Shown piece by piece: positions 10,401 through 21,775 of a stretch of 64,000 nt of DNA (position 1 is its first letter; each line of letters opens with the position of its first letter). The stretch covers positions 1,302,001-1,366,000 of the forward strand of contig NW_025408675.1 in the NCBI RefSeq assembly GCF_020360975.1, in the 5' to 3' direction. The notes below the pieces were generated by a model. It had not been told where the DNA came from, made no database searches, and worked only from the letters and a program-made list of their open reading frames with translations. Source of the stretch: Hirsutella rhossiliensis. Taxonomy: Eukaryota; Ascomycota; Sordariomycetes; Hypocreales; Ophiocordycipitaceae. The position numbers and the translations under genes are program-made.

Positions 10401-10847
10401 GCAGTGCTCACCAAGGCGGTTCTCATGCGAGTCTTGACGTCGGCATCCATCATCATGGTCGGCACGATGCTCGTCTACAGCCACGAGATGCTGGCGGACG
10501 GCCAGGTCACTCGGCGCGATACAACCATGACCTTTACTTGCTTCGTCTTTTTCGACATGTTCAATGCGCTGGCCTGTCGGTCCGAGTCCAAGTCCATCTT
10601 CCGAGGAGAGGTCGGCTTGTTTGCCAACAACCTGTTCAACTGGGCCGTGTCGCTCAGCGTGGTGTGCCAGTTACTCGTCATCTATCTGCCCTGGCTGCAA
10701 GAGGTTTTCCAGACCGAGGCCATTGGGTTCGGTGACTTGTTACGGCTGGTGGTGCTCTGCAGCACTGTATTCTGGGCGGATGAATTGCGCAAGTATCTGA
10801 GATATGGGACGCGGCGTTTGGGAAGCGGATACAGCCAGGCCGTGTGA
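7462..10847 (+). CDS. PMR1: Golgi secretory-pathway Ca2+/Mn2+ P-type ATPase PMR1
   Basis: Four exons: 7462..7620, 7685..8867, 8915..10252 and 10309..10847; total 1,072 aa. Introns are 64, 47 and 56 bp. The second uses a GC donor (GCAAGT...GCTAAC...GCAG), and only this choice restores the CTDKTGTLT motif. Landmarks: N-terminal cation ATPase domain ([10 protein letters not shown], residues about 60-110), the transmembrane/actuator link [32 protein letters not shown] in M4, phospho-Asp D445 in [15 protein letters not shown], and the M5-M6 stretch [19 protein letters not shown] typical of SPCA/PMR1. An extra linker of about 40 residues lies before LVPGDLV compared with yeast Pmr1. It pumps Ca2+ and Mn2+ into the Golgi for glycosylation and secretion. 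The start is uncertain: 7462 is the nearest in-frame ATG with a fungal-type Ser-rich leader, and an ATG at 7516 is an alternative. Confidence 0.93.
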
Positions 10848-11265
10848 TAGAAAGGGGAAAAGGGGGTTGGACTGCTTTCTTTGAACGAGGAGCGGATGCT
10901 TTGGCTCCATGCCCGTGTGCGGAGTCTGTAACTTTTGCATAACCCGTGTGCTGGACAGTAGAATGGCGTGGCAAAATAGTGTATACTACAATTGAGACGA
11001 GAACAGCGATGGATGTGCGGAAGCCTTATTGCTGCGCGTCCAGCTCTGATGTTTGTCACTGAGCCTGTGTGATGTGGGGTACAGGGTAGCTCGGCGTCAG
11101 AAAGACTTGCATGACGTGGAGCCCAAAACGGCTCACCAAACAGCCCCGAAAAGACACGACAAGCACCGCTCCTTGGCACACGAAGCTCAATTGTACAGCA
11201 GCAAGCTGGAGCAGTCACCTCCACGCAGCTATGCGCGTCCCGGCCAAGCTCCCCCCCCCACGCCA
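10848..11265. other. Intergenic: PMR1 3' end and COG4 promoter
   Basis: 418 bp between two co-oriented genes. The COG4 frame is open back to 11053, but the first 71 residues of that extension look unlike the family. No repeat or RNA gene was seen. Confidence 0.5.
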
Positions 11266-13738
11266 ATGTCTACACTCCAGAACGGCGTTGCCAGTCGCTC
11301 CCACACCCGAGAAGGCGGCGTGAAAAAGGCGACGGCCCCGAGCGTCCACGATGCCAGCAACGAGGCCGAGATGCGCGCGGCGCTGGCCGCGCTGCACGAG
11401 CGAGAGTCGGCGACACAATCTCGGCTCGGCGCCCTAGTCGCTTCGCAGCCGGACCTCTCGCGAGACCTGGGCCGCCTGGACATGCTGCGGGCGGGATTGG
11501 GCGCGCAGGTCATCGCCGCCCGGTCCATTGGCAACGAGATGCTGTCGTCGGCGGCCGAGACAGCCGGGCGCCTCAGCAACCGAGTCAAGGAGTTGGACCT
11601 GGAGAAGAGCAGAGTGGGGGAAACTTTGGGCGTCGTCGAGCAGGTCGCAGAGCTCAAGGCGTGCGTCAACGGCGTCGTTGGATCCATGGGGGCCCCCCAG
11701 GACTGGGAGGCGGCGGCCGGCTACCTGTCCCGGGCCAGCAAGATCCCCGAGGAGATTGCCAGAGGTGCCTTTGCGGCCAGCATCGTGCCCAGCGTCGAGG
11801 TCCCGGACGCGCCATGGGTGACCCTTGAGGGCGCCAGGGAGAGCCTGTGCGGCCTCTTTCTGCGCGAGTTTGAAAAGGCGGCCGATGACGGAGACGGCGC
11901 AAAAGTGACACGCTTCTTCAAGCTCTTCCCTCTCATCGGGAGGGCCGACGTCGGACTGGACGTCTACGGCAGATATGTCTGCCAGGGAGTGGCGGGGACG
12001 GCACGGGCGACGCTCAAGGACGGCGCCGGGGGCCAGACGCGCAAGGAAGGCTTCTTCTACGCCAACGCCCTGACCAAGCTCTTTGAGCACATTGCGCAGA
12101 TTGTCGAGGGCCACGGGGCCTTGATCGAACGGCACTACGGCGCCGGCAAAATGGTGCGCGTCATTGAGAGGCTGCAAGCCGAGGCGGACGTCCAGGGTGG
12201 CATCATCCTCGACACGTGGAGCGACGAGCGCGGCGTCGACCGCAAACTGACCGACGTCAAAAGCTACCCCTTTTCCTTTCTGGTCCAAAGCTTCCTGCCT
12301 CAACCGCCTCGAGGGGGACCGCCTCGAGGGGGCTCTCCCGCGGTGGGAGCCGGGAGCAACGCCCGGAACAGCGAGGACGAAGGCGTCAACATGAAGGAGG
12401 TAGACGGCTTGCTTAGCGAGATTGCCGTCATGCTCGGACGGTGGTCCCTGTACACGCGCTTCCTCTCGGCCAAGTGCATGGTGAGTGGCTCACGTCTGCC
12501 GTATGCGCCCCGGGCACTCTGACAACAAGGCCGCGCAGGACCCGGATAGCGGAGACAATGCTCTGGTCATTGCCGATCTACTCGTCAAGTCGAACCTGTA
12601 CCGCAAAGTATCCAACAAGCTGACAGCCCCCCACAACGCCATGACAACGTTTTTCTTTCGCCGATCGGTGGAAAAGGCGTTTCAGCTCGACGAGTATCCC
12701 AGAGGGCTCTCTCTCAGCATGAACCGGCAGCTCGAGGGAAACGCGCCGTACATCATTCTGGCCGTGGACGATGTCATGTACATTGTTGACACGGTGATCC
12801 AGAGATCCCTGTCAACGTCGCAGAGGGACGTCATTGCCTCGGTCGTGCCCACCATCGGTCGGGTATTGGGCTCCGACTTTGTCGGCATGATACAACGCAA
12901 GATGCGGGATGAGTCGTACCCCAAGCCCGTGATACAAGGAGGGTTTCCGCCAGAGGACAAGATCATCCAATTCATTGTCCTCATCAACAGCCTCGATATG
13001 GCCAACGAGTACCTGAGCAGGATCATGGCCGGCCGAATAAGCGTCGATGAACATGGCCCGTCGAATCGAGTGACGCTACAAGGCCCGCTCAAAAACTCGT
13101 TTCCCTTTGACCGGGACGTTGCCTTTGTGGCCAATGCCCTGCACACGCTGGAGACGACCCTGATCACAAAGTCAAGCGAGCTGCTGAACGAGGGCATCCA
13201 AGTGCTCTTCAACCAAGTCGTCAAGCTCCGGCTGCGGCCCGTGCTGAGCGATACATTCCGCGACGCCGACTACACGCTGAGCGAGGAGGACGTGGCCGAG
13301 ATTGCGCAGCAGAACGAGGAGTCTGAGGAGCAAGTCGTGGACCAGGTCTGCCGGCGATTCGAGCACGGCTGGGACCACCTGATGAAACCGATTGCGCGGC
13401 TGATGACCGCCAAGACTTACAGTAGCCTGCTGGACATGACGGCGCGGCATCTGTCGAGGGTGCTGGAGAAGAGGGTGCTGAGCTACGGCGGGCGCATGAC
13501 GGCTTTTGGTGCGATGCGGTCTGAGCGAGACGTGACGGGCATCGTGGACACGGTGTCGAGGGGCGACTACGGCGTCCGAGACGCTTTTGCCAGGGTGACG
13601 CAGCTGCTCATGGTGGCCAACATGGAGGAGGACGAGTGGGAGGAGGAGCTGCTGCTCGAGGAGGGAGAAGGCGACGGGATCGAGTGGATCCTGACGGACG
13701 AGGAACGGAGACGGGCGCGGAATCTTGTGGCGGGATGA
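11266..13738 (+). CDS. COG4: Conserved oligomeric Golgi complex subunit 4
   Basis: Two exons, 11266..12480 and 12539..13738, with a 58-bp intron at 12481-12538 (GTGAGT...CGCAG); 804 aa. COG4 hallmarks include the N-terminal coiled-coil stretch with LRAGLGAQVIAARSIGNEM (about residues 70-95), DWEAAAGYLSRA (about 150), FEKAADDGDGAKVTRFFKLF, and across the intron RFLSAKCM/DPDSGDNALV. The central and C-terminal CATCHR-type helices follow (YIILAVDDVMYIVDTV, EYLSRIMAG). COG4 belongs to lobe A of the COG tether, which organises retrograde vesicle fusion within the Golgi and binds the SNARE regulator Sly1. A Gly/Pro-rich linker at about residues 347-367 (PPRGGPPRGG) contains a short tandem repeat. 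The start is the ATG just before the conserved part. Its neighbour PMR1 is also a Golgi gene, but whether that is more than chance is unknown. Confidence 0.92.
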
Positions 13739-13835
13739 GGCCGACTGGTGATGCCCCTTTCTTCTCAGTGAGTGGAGAAGTCGACCAATTGACCAGAGCC
13801 GGGGTCACAGCTGGCCTGATAACCAGCCAGATACC

Positions 13836-14531
13836 GTGCTGCTTCCCGTGTCCCGACTTCTTGTCTTTCTCTCTCTCACGCTGCTGTGTACAACTCTGTG
13901 GACAAGTGCAGCAGAGGTGCCGTCATCAACCTTGCTGACGGCCAGCTCCTGTGTAGCTTCGGTCGGCCAGCAGGGCAGTGGAGACGGATGCTGCGTTCTG
14001 GACATGTTCCGGGCGACGATGCTGCGGTATACACAGTGGCGAGCGGGCGGGGGCACACATGGAAAACTGTCAACAATATTGCCGTTTCCTACCTATCATG
14101 GGACACTTGTTTGAACTGCGGGATAGGTCCGCCCCTATTGATCGAGACGTCGTAGGGCTGCAGCGGAACGCAAAGAGCTTCTTTCGGAGCACCAATGCCA
14201 TCTCGATGCCCCGGCCGGTGAACAACAGCCCGGCGAGCCAGCCTTTACCCTCTACGAATGGCTCCAATGCCATTCGGACACTACGGAAGTGATCCGACCT
14301 CTAACGCGATCCCCCTTGGCAAGGGACATGCTTCAAGACGAGAATTCGGCCTGCACAATCTTGGTGCCAACAGACTCTGTCCTTGACAGCTTCAACCAGC
14401 AGGGCCATGGCCTTGAACTACTGCCCCATCATCATGTAACTCCTCACATAATGCCCCTGCCGAGGATCCTCGACACCCCGTGCGTTCCGGTCTTATCGGC
14501 TTGGTGTAAATCCCCTTTCGCTAATTGTTGA
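13836..14531 (+). pseudogene. Fasciclin (FAS1)-like secreted protein, decayed or mis-spliced
   Basis: The frame beginning at 13836 encodes a signal-peptide-like start (MLLPVSRLLVFLSLTLLCTT) and then meets in-frame stops at 14112-14114 and 14139-14141. The same frame reopens at 14142 and runs to 14529-14531. That second part has FAS1 features: TLYEWL, then an H1-box-like CTILVPTDSVLDSF, then HHHVTPHIMPLPRIL resembling the YHV segment. The second half of a FAS1 domain is missing. Either an intron removes the stops (an acceptor CAG ends at 14162) and the gene is truncated, or this is a remnant. FAS1 proteins are usually cell-surface adhesion proteins. The family call rests on two short boxes in the right order. 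Confidence 0.4.
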
Positions 14532-15353
14532 AGGGCGCGGGTTGGTCCAACCTTAGCTTGGATGCTGTTATAAGCCCCTGGTCTATCACGCGGTCTCAAG
14601 TCTTGTACAGTACATTCGTTGCAATACGGGTTCGTGGTCGCGGATCGGTTACAACGTAGGGGGGGTCTACCCGGGGTAAATACCGTGCCCAACCAACCCA
14701 ATCAAACCACCCTCACGTTGGCCTCCATCTTGTCGTTAACAACCCGAATCGCCCCTTCGCGATTCACATCGAGCATGAACTCTCACCTCCAAGGTTGGCC
14801 TAGTTCTACCCGCCCCTCTCAACACCGCTCTACATAGTGACACGCCCTATAATGGTGCACTGGACGAGCAACTTCTATGCCTCAACAACTCGTCTTTTAT
14901 TCAGGAGTTATCACGAAGAGAATATTCGTTATCAGGCAATTCTTCGGAGCATTCGAAGCAGCAACTGCATGATCGAGATGAGAGTAGACCTCTCCATGCA
15001 CGTTTTTGCGGCCTCGCACAACCTCAACAGCTTCCTTGGCCAAGTCAAGGACGCCAGGGGCTTTCTCTCATATGCCGGACAAGGATATAGAGACGAGATA
15101 CTACAAAAAAAGGAACGGAAACGAAGACTGGCGCCGCAGGCATTGTGGTGAAATGCATCCCTGTCCTGTTGGGACCACGGCGTCAACCAATTACTTTCGA
15201 ATGAAGAGCATCACGTGCAATATATAAGATATATTGAGAGTGTGACAATACATTGAGGTTTTGACGATACAATAGAAGGCGGATCTATTGCATAACGCGC
15301 AAAGCAATAGGGACTGCTTGGCAACACAACGCAAATTATATACATTTATCTAT
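14532..15353. other. Non-coding stretch with one unassigned ORF (14837-15151)
   Basis: Mostly without clear genes. A 104-aa plus-strand frame at 14837-15151 contains a plausible amphipathic helix region (CMIEMRVDLSMHVFAASHN) and a Lys/Arg-rich end. Adjacent frames carry further fragments of similar composition, which suggests an old broken gene rather than a live one. I do not recognise it. The 3' end becomes AT-rich towards the MULE border. Confidence 0.3.
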
Positions 15354-15510
15354 GAGTATTGCTATTTACACAATGGCATATTGCTGTTTGCACACTCGAC
15401 CTATTTTTAAGATACGTACTAAAGCCAGCCCGCCCCGCCTATTTATACCGCGCGCGCCTGGCAAGTACCCGTACCGCCTAAATGCCCGCACCCGCGCCTA
15501 CGCCCGCCCG
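15354..15510 (+). repeat. MULE left terminal inverted repeat
   Basis: 157 bp, GC-rich inner half. Its reverse complement matches 27499-27655 with about ten differences, mostly C/T or G/A transitions. The same repeat, more decayed, forms both arms of the 573-bp element at 30636-31208. Confidence 0.85.
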
Positions 15511-15841
15511 CACACACACAAGAGGCAATAAAGGCCACATAACGCATGCCTCTTAATTCGCTTAAATAACACATTTCCGGGCCTTGAGCTCGAAGTTGCA
15601 ACAATCGGCCCGTTAATTGACCCGGCTCCTCCTTGGCCCTTACGGCTGTGTGGGCGGCGGCGGCGTCGCCGCCTCAAATCATCCCACTCAACGATCCCTC
15701 CAACGCCTAACGAAGCCGGCTGCCCTAACGAAGCCGGCGGCGCGCCCCTCCTGCCGCGTCCTCCTCTTGATCCCCTTCCCCTTGTATTTCCTCGAGCTAA
15801 TGATCCTTGTTGTGACGCTACGAGAGACCGCGGGCTATAGC
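15511..15841 (-). pseudogene. C-terminal end of the MULE transposase frame
   Basis: Left part of the MULE body, continuous with 25001 onwards once the copia element and one ATAGC are removed. On the minus strand it encodes a basic, disordered Arg/Gly/Ser-rich tail and includes a 15-bp tandem duplication (CCTAACGAAGCCGGC). It shows little RIP, unlike the rest of the same gene. The open frame here has no independent function that I can see. Confidence 0.5.
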
Positions 15842-16413
15842 TGTAAGGAACGGTGTTCCTACTATAAATAAAGCAGCTATAATATACTCTCCCGATTATA
15901 TAAGCCAATAAGTAGTATATTAATTATAGACAAAATCCCATCCTATAGAGCAAGAATCGCTCGTTATTTTGCATGCATATTATTATGCATTAAACGGGTT
16001 GCCGGTTATCGTATAATCGGGAATCGAAGGAATAGAGCTAGCTTGGAATGCTAGCTAAGACCTCTTAAGAACACCGGCACGACCAACCTCCTTTAAACAC
16101 GAATATTAGTAGAACCAAGACACTTCTAGCTACACTCAAGGTACCACTAAATTCCTCAGTCTTAGGGCTATACGGCAGCCTAAATCCGGTCCCGAAAGGT
16201 TCTTCCGTTTAGCTATAATTGTCTATATAAGGCAGCATGTCCGCTAGTAGATAGAGATAGAATTATTAACCTTAACACCTCTTCTATATACTAATATACT
16301 ACTAATAAATTCCGTTAAAAATCCTACCTTATACTCCTTCTTCCCCTTTATTATATAGTCTTATATAATTCCCTGATTTCCTAAAATTCCGCTTTTGCTT
16401 ATATACCTTAAGA
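15842..16413 (+). repeat. Copia 5' LTR
   Basis: 572 bp, beginning TGTAAGGAACGGTGTTCC and ending CTTAAGA. The first 400 bases keep many CpA sites that are TpA in the 3' LTR, so the two LTRs differ mainly by RIP-type transitions. A minus-strand fragment of the same LTR lies at 31564-31696. Confidence 0.88.
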
Positions 16414-18932
16414 GGTTATAAGCCTAGCTTGCTCCTTTTAAGCTAGGAAATCTACTTATACCTTTAAAATTACTTATTAAAATACCCGACTAAAATTCCT
16501 TTCGAAAATCCCCCCGACGACTTCTTCTACCTTCCTATACTCTTAAACTCCTATCTAGACTTCTCGATCCCTACGAACGAAATAATACCGAATTTATATA
16601 AAATAGATAGATAAAAAGAATATAAATTCTCTAGACTTAAGGGAAATTTAAATTATACTCTTTAAACTACGAGGATAAGAGCTATCCTTACTAAGGAAAA
16701 GCTTATCGCTACCTTAGAGTAGGAAAATTATATAAAAACTATAGAAGCTTTATCTTAGATTTTTCTTTAAGTCGAAGATAGCCGTTTAATATAAATTAAG
16801 AATTTAATAAATACTAAAGCTGCTTAGGATAAGCTTATAAAGCTATATAATCCCTCGAATTTCTCGTCGAATTATTTGCTTATAAAGCAGCTCTTTAATC
16901 TAAGTCCCTCGGGGTTTAATTTAGAGAAATACCTTTATAAGGTAAAGGAAATCTACGAGGATTTAAAATCCTATAATATAGAAATTCTAGAAGTTATCCT
17001 TATAGTATAGATTCTTAATTGCCTTAATAAGGAATTTAAAAGCTATATTATAAATATTACGTAGAGCCTTAAGTATAATTCTACGTCGTTTACCCTCGAA
17101 TCCCTTATAGCTAGTCTTTTAGACGAAGCTAGAAGAATAGAGGATATAGATAAATCTTAGGAGAAAGCTTTCTTAATATAAAGGAAGCCTTAGAAATCCT
17201 ATAGAAATTCTATAGATACTCCTTATTATAAGGAATATAAAAAACTAAGGCATTTTATAGTAAATTACTATAAATTATACTTAAATAAGGCTCCTACTTA
17301 TTAGGTTTTAAATAAAGGAAAAAAGGACGATAGGACTTAAATTTCGAAAAAGAGAAAATCTTCTTCTTTTTCTTCTTCTAAGAAGAAATCCCCTTTAAGT
17401 CGTATTTCTACTACTAATAAAAGAAGGAAGGCTCGAACTATAGAGCTAGAGTCCGATTTAGACGATAGTAATAAGGTCTTAAATATAGCTTTATAAGAAA
17501 ATAATATAGACCTAGATATCGACCTTATAGACCTCTCTAGGGCTCCGACTATTATATAAACGTCTAAGGATTTAAAGGTAGTTTTAACCTTTATAATTAC
17601 CCCTATAGTAGAAGCTAATAAAGACTCTCTTTTAGGACCTTTAAAAGCCTCGATTCCTAGAATAAATAAATTAGTCTTAAAGGTAAGAGAAGGAGGATTT
17701 CCTAGTTATAAGAATAAAAGGATCTTTAATTTTATATATAATACCGGAGCTACTAAGTATATAGTATCTAATAAGAATTTTCTTATTAACTATAAAGAAA
17801 TTAAGTCTAAAGTTTACTAGGGAAAAGCTTCCTTTATATTAGTAAAAGGAAAAGGGGACTTAGTATTTAAGTTCCTATATAGTAGAAAAAGGTATATCCT
17901 TCGAGACTGCTTTTATATACTTAAATTAAGGATAAATATACTATCCTAATCTTATTTTAATAATACCTATGCCTTAATAAGAGGAAATAAAGTCCTCTTA
18001 TTAGATAATAAAGCTAAGGTCCTTACTAAAGGATTTCTTAGAAATAAATTATATTATATTCCTATAAAACCTTTATTAGAAAGCTAATCGATCCTTATTA
18101 CGTTTTTAAAAGTAAAGGATATAGATTTTTATCCTTAGCACTTATACTTAGGGCATATAAATAGTAGGGCTATTTTTAAAATATTAAAAAGATATAATAA
18201 GGATATAAAAATGCCTTTAAAAGAGGAAAATAAAATAAGGTAGTGCGAAATATATAGTAGAGCTAAAGCAATAAATAGGGTTAATAAATAACCCTTATAT
18301 AAGTCTTATTCCTATTTAGAAAAAATAGTATTAGATATTTAGGGGCTAATTAAAGTGCCTACTTATAATAAATATTACTATTATATTTCTTTCTTAGACA
18401 TAGGAACCTAATATCTAGAAATATACCTTCTTTAAAGAAAAGGGGAAGCTTTAGATAGGTTCCTAGAATTTAAAAATAAGGTAGAAAATAACCCTAAAAA
18501 TACTAGGATTAAAGAAGCATTTTCTAATAATACTAAAGAATTTATATATAAAATAAAGCTCTACTATAAAAAAGAAGGAATTACCTTTAATTCTAGTCCT
18601 CCTAGGACGCCTAAATCTAATAATAGAATAGAAAGAATAAATCGTATAATATTAAAAAAAGTACGAGCTCTTTTATTTACTACTAGGATTCCTAAATACT
18701 TATAGGGAGAGGCTATTTTAATAGCTACCTATTTATATAATAAATTACCGTATTCTACGATAGGATTTAAAAGTCTTATAGAAAAGAGGGATAATATAAT
18801 ACTACCCTTTAAGACCTTAAATAAAATTAAGACCTTTAAAAGCCTTATATATTATAAGAATAAAGACCTTAAAGATAAGCAGGACTTATCGTGGGGTCGA
18901 TTTGCGGAGTAATTTCGGGAAATCGTATGCGA

Positions 18933-21775
18933 TTACATATCTACCATCTGATAAGTGCCCGGCGCCGCGCACGCGAATATCTCCACGGCCAGCAGCCCAA
19001 TCGAGGCCATTCCGGGGCCTGGGACTACTCCACTCCGGCGGCGCGTTTGGTCGAGGAGCACTCCGTATAGGCTACTGTCCGTCGAGATATTTGCGTTGCA
19101 GCGCCGCGAATGGGTAATGGGGGGGCTAGGCTCGGCTACAGGAACTGCGAGATAGTAATGCACCGATCCTACGGCCCTTTGATCCTCAAAAATATGTCTA
19201 GTTACATGGATATAAATATGTATAAAGACTCTACGAGGCGGCTGGCTTACGTCGACGAGGGGCGGTCCGCTTTCCCAGCCGGGTCCTCCGCCCCGACGGC
19301 CCTGACCTCGAGTTGGACCTGGTCCCGGGCCTGGACCTGGGTCATCGGGCACGGGGGTCCCTACCTGTACCCGTATCTGGCCCTGGCCCTGGCCCCGATC
19401 CTGGCCCCGCCGTCGGCGCTGTTTGAGCTCGTCGACGAGTCGGTTCAAGCTTCGGCCGGCGCGTAACAGCTCTAGCTCTGCAACGGCCGCCTCCTTGCAT
19501 TTGCCGGACGCCATACGGGCCAACAGCTCGTCCCAGATCACCTTCCGGCGACAGAACTGCACTCTGACCCCGTTCCCCGGCGCCAGCGGCTTCCCACGTC
19601 TCTTCCAGCTCCCGTACGGCCTTCTGACCTGCAAACCCTTCACCCCATTCCTTCCAGACGTCCCCACCGTAAAGACCCTTGCCAGGGCTGTGACGATAGG
19701 CATGCCTGGTACCAGAGGCTCTGGGGCGGGGGCCGGGGCCGGGGCCGGAGCTGTATTGAGATTCAAGGTAGGTACTGTTGACGGGGCCGGGGCCGGGGCT
19801 GGGGCCAGCGCCTCTGCTGACCCGGCTCCGAAGTAGCCGGTAAAGGTGATAGGGACCTTGCCTTGGAGGAGGGCATCGAGGCCGCCCTGAATCCCGTCCA
19901 GCCGGGCCTCAAGCCGGATGGCGAGCCGCTGACTATTCTGTAACAGGGCCTCCCGCGTGCTCTCTATGACGCCGCTTAGTTCCGGCAGCGCGCGTCGTAC
20001 GAGCAGGCTTACCGGCTCCATAGCCCCTACCGCGGTGGACCGCACGGCGACGGCGAACTCGTCCCACTCGGGCCCGCCAAAGGGCGTAGGCGAAGAACGG
20101 TAGCGACGGGTAGCGGAGCTGTAGGACGGCCAGGTCCTGCAGAAGTACTATACGCAGGCGCCGCATAAGCTTGGAAGCCGTCAGCGGCTGGGTCGTCGTC
20201 GTCGAGACCGCCTTCTGCCCAGCATTGCCGGCGCGCCCGCGCCTCAAAGCGGGGTTCCCACTCCTCGATCCACGGCCACAGCTGCTTTTGTAAGACGTAC
20301 GGGGTTCGTGAGCCGCACGCGCGAGTAGTCCCCGGGGAGGCCGAGAAGCCGGCGACGATACGCATGAACTGCCGCGGTAGGTGCGTAAGATATGCCTGGC
20401 AGAGCACGCTCTGGTTCCAGCGGCCGGCCTGCGAGATCTGGGCGAGCGACGTGCCATGGGTCTCCGCGTCCTGGGCGCCCACCCTGCGCGGGAGGTGCGT
20501 CTTCTTCGACGCGATAAGGCCGGCAGCGCCGAAGATACGCCAGGTCTCTTGTAGCTGCGTCGGGTACGAGCTCCTGCTCGCGGTCCCGCCCGACGAGGAC
20601 CTTGATCCGATACCAGTCCTGACGGCGCCGGAAGGACGGGGCGGTTCGCCGGCGACGTGCCAGCGCCAAAAGAAGAGCTGTGCTAGGGCCCTTGCGTACA
20701 GAATAAGGGGTCCTTGTGCCGGAGCGCGCCCATAAACTCCTTCCTCGCCGTCTTATTTAGCTTGCCGTCCCGTAAAGGCTTACCAGGCAACCACAGGGGG
20801 TCGGGCCCTCCGAAGGCGGATAGTCGAGTAGGGATAGGTCTGCAAGCTCCATCTTGCGCCGGTTCTCCCCCCGTAAGAGGTAGTAGTGGCCGAAGAGGAG
20901 GTCGACTCGCGTACGGAGGTTTTGCGGCGTATACGCGGCGCCAGTGAGAAGGAGATCCTGGATCCGAAGCCATTCATCGGGGAGGTAGCCGGCCTGGATC
21001 CCGTCGCTTCCGCGGTCTTTAAAGGAGGCGCGGTCGTGCTTCCCCCGCTGCCGGCCCCGTTGCTCAAGGAATCCTCGTACGGCGGCGCCCCGGGGATTCT
21101 CCGTATTCGCGTTGCCGTGAGCCACCTGGAGCCTCCATAGCTCGATAACGGCCGCGATATAGGCGTCGATAGTGCCCCTCGTAAGCAAAGACCCTTCGGT
21201 AAGGTCTACTGCAGCCGTCGCGAGGCCTGTGGGTGGCACGTAGCCCTCGCGGTCGTCAGCGAGCAGCTCGGCGGCCTCGGCCAGGGGACCTCAAAGCTTC
21301 GGCCAGGCTTTCGGCCTCTGCCATGGCCGCGGCCTCGAGCTGCTCCTGTTCGCGCTGTTGCCGTACCTGTACGGCCTCGCCGTTGCCGTTGCCCCTAATC
21401 TTACCCCGCGCGCGCGGCTTCTTCTTCTGCGGCGGCACAACGCGTCGTAACAGGATATCCTCTTTGAGCCACGCCGCCAGCTTGTCCGGCGTTACGAGCT
21501 CGCCGTCGGGCCAGCTATAGAGCGAGCCGTCTGCTGCAGCCCGAGGCGTATGGCACCAGGCCTATACGCATTTGTCTGTTAGCCGCCTAGGGGGCCGTAC
21601 GTGACAGGGATCGAAGTGGAGGACCGGCCGGGGGACGCGCCTTCCACTCCCGCTGCTTCGCCGCGTAACTCCGCGTCGTGTTCGCCGGCTGTTCGTCCTT
21701 CTTCGCCTGGATGCCCGCCCTCCGGGCGGCACGGGCGCGCTCGTCAGCTGCCGTGTACGAGTCGTCCGCGGCCAT
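18933..21775 (-). pseudogene. Crypton tyrosine recombinase with GCR1_C domain, frameshifted
   Basis: Homology runs from about 21775 down to about 19400 in successive shifted frames. In order: an N-terminal SYAAKQREWKA segment, an acidic/basic linker, the core-binding part (GTIDAYIAAVIELW), the first catalytic Arg in LLRGENRRKME (codon 20871-20873), the HLPR box (His codon 20495-20497), QAGRWNQ, and the Tyr of QAYLTHLP (codon 20390-20392). A GCR1_C-type DNA-binding domain follows (19416-19703, VQFCRRKVIWDEL). At least seven single-base shifts break the frame, for example near 20778, 20692, 20580 and 20085. The sequence after 19400 is Gly/Pro/Gln-rich and probably beyond the original end. As read it cannot make a full recombinase, unless the shifts are consensus errors in homopolymers. 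Confidence 0.82.
19725..19808. repeat. GGGGCC-type hexamer repeat coding for Ala-Pro
   Basis: Runs of GGGGCC within the Crypton gene encode alternating Ala and Pro in the linker ahead of the GCR1_C domain. A similar short GGCCCT repeat lies at about 19376-19402. Such tracts vary by slippage. Confidence 0.7.

Noticed and set aside
15498..15908. 136-aa Arg-rich minus-strand ORF as an independent gene
   Set aside because: It spans the copia/MULE junction; its Arg-rich part is the tail of the MULE frame and the rest is LTR and TIR.
18902..19836. Plus-strand ORFs in the Crypton
   Set aside because: They are shadows of the minus-strand recombinase frame; the Ala/Gly content comes from the GGGGCC repeat.
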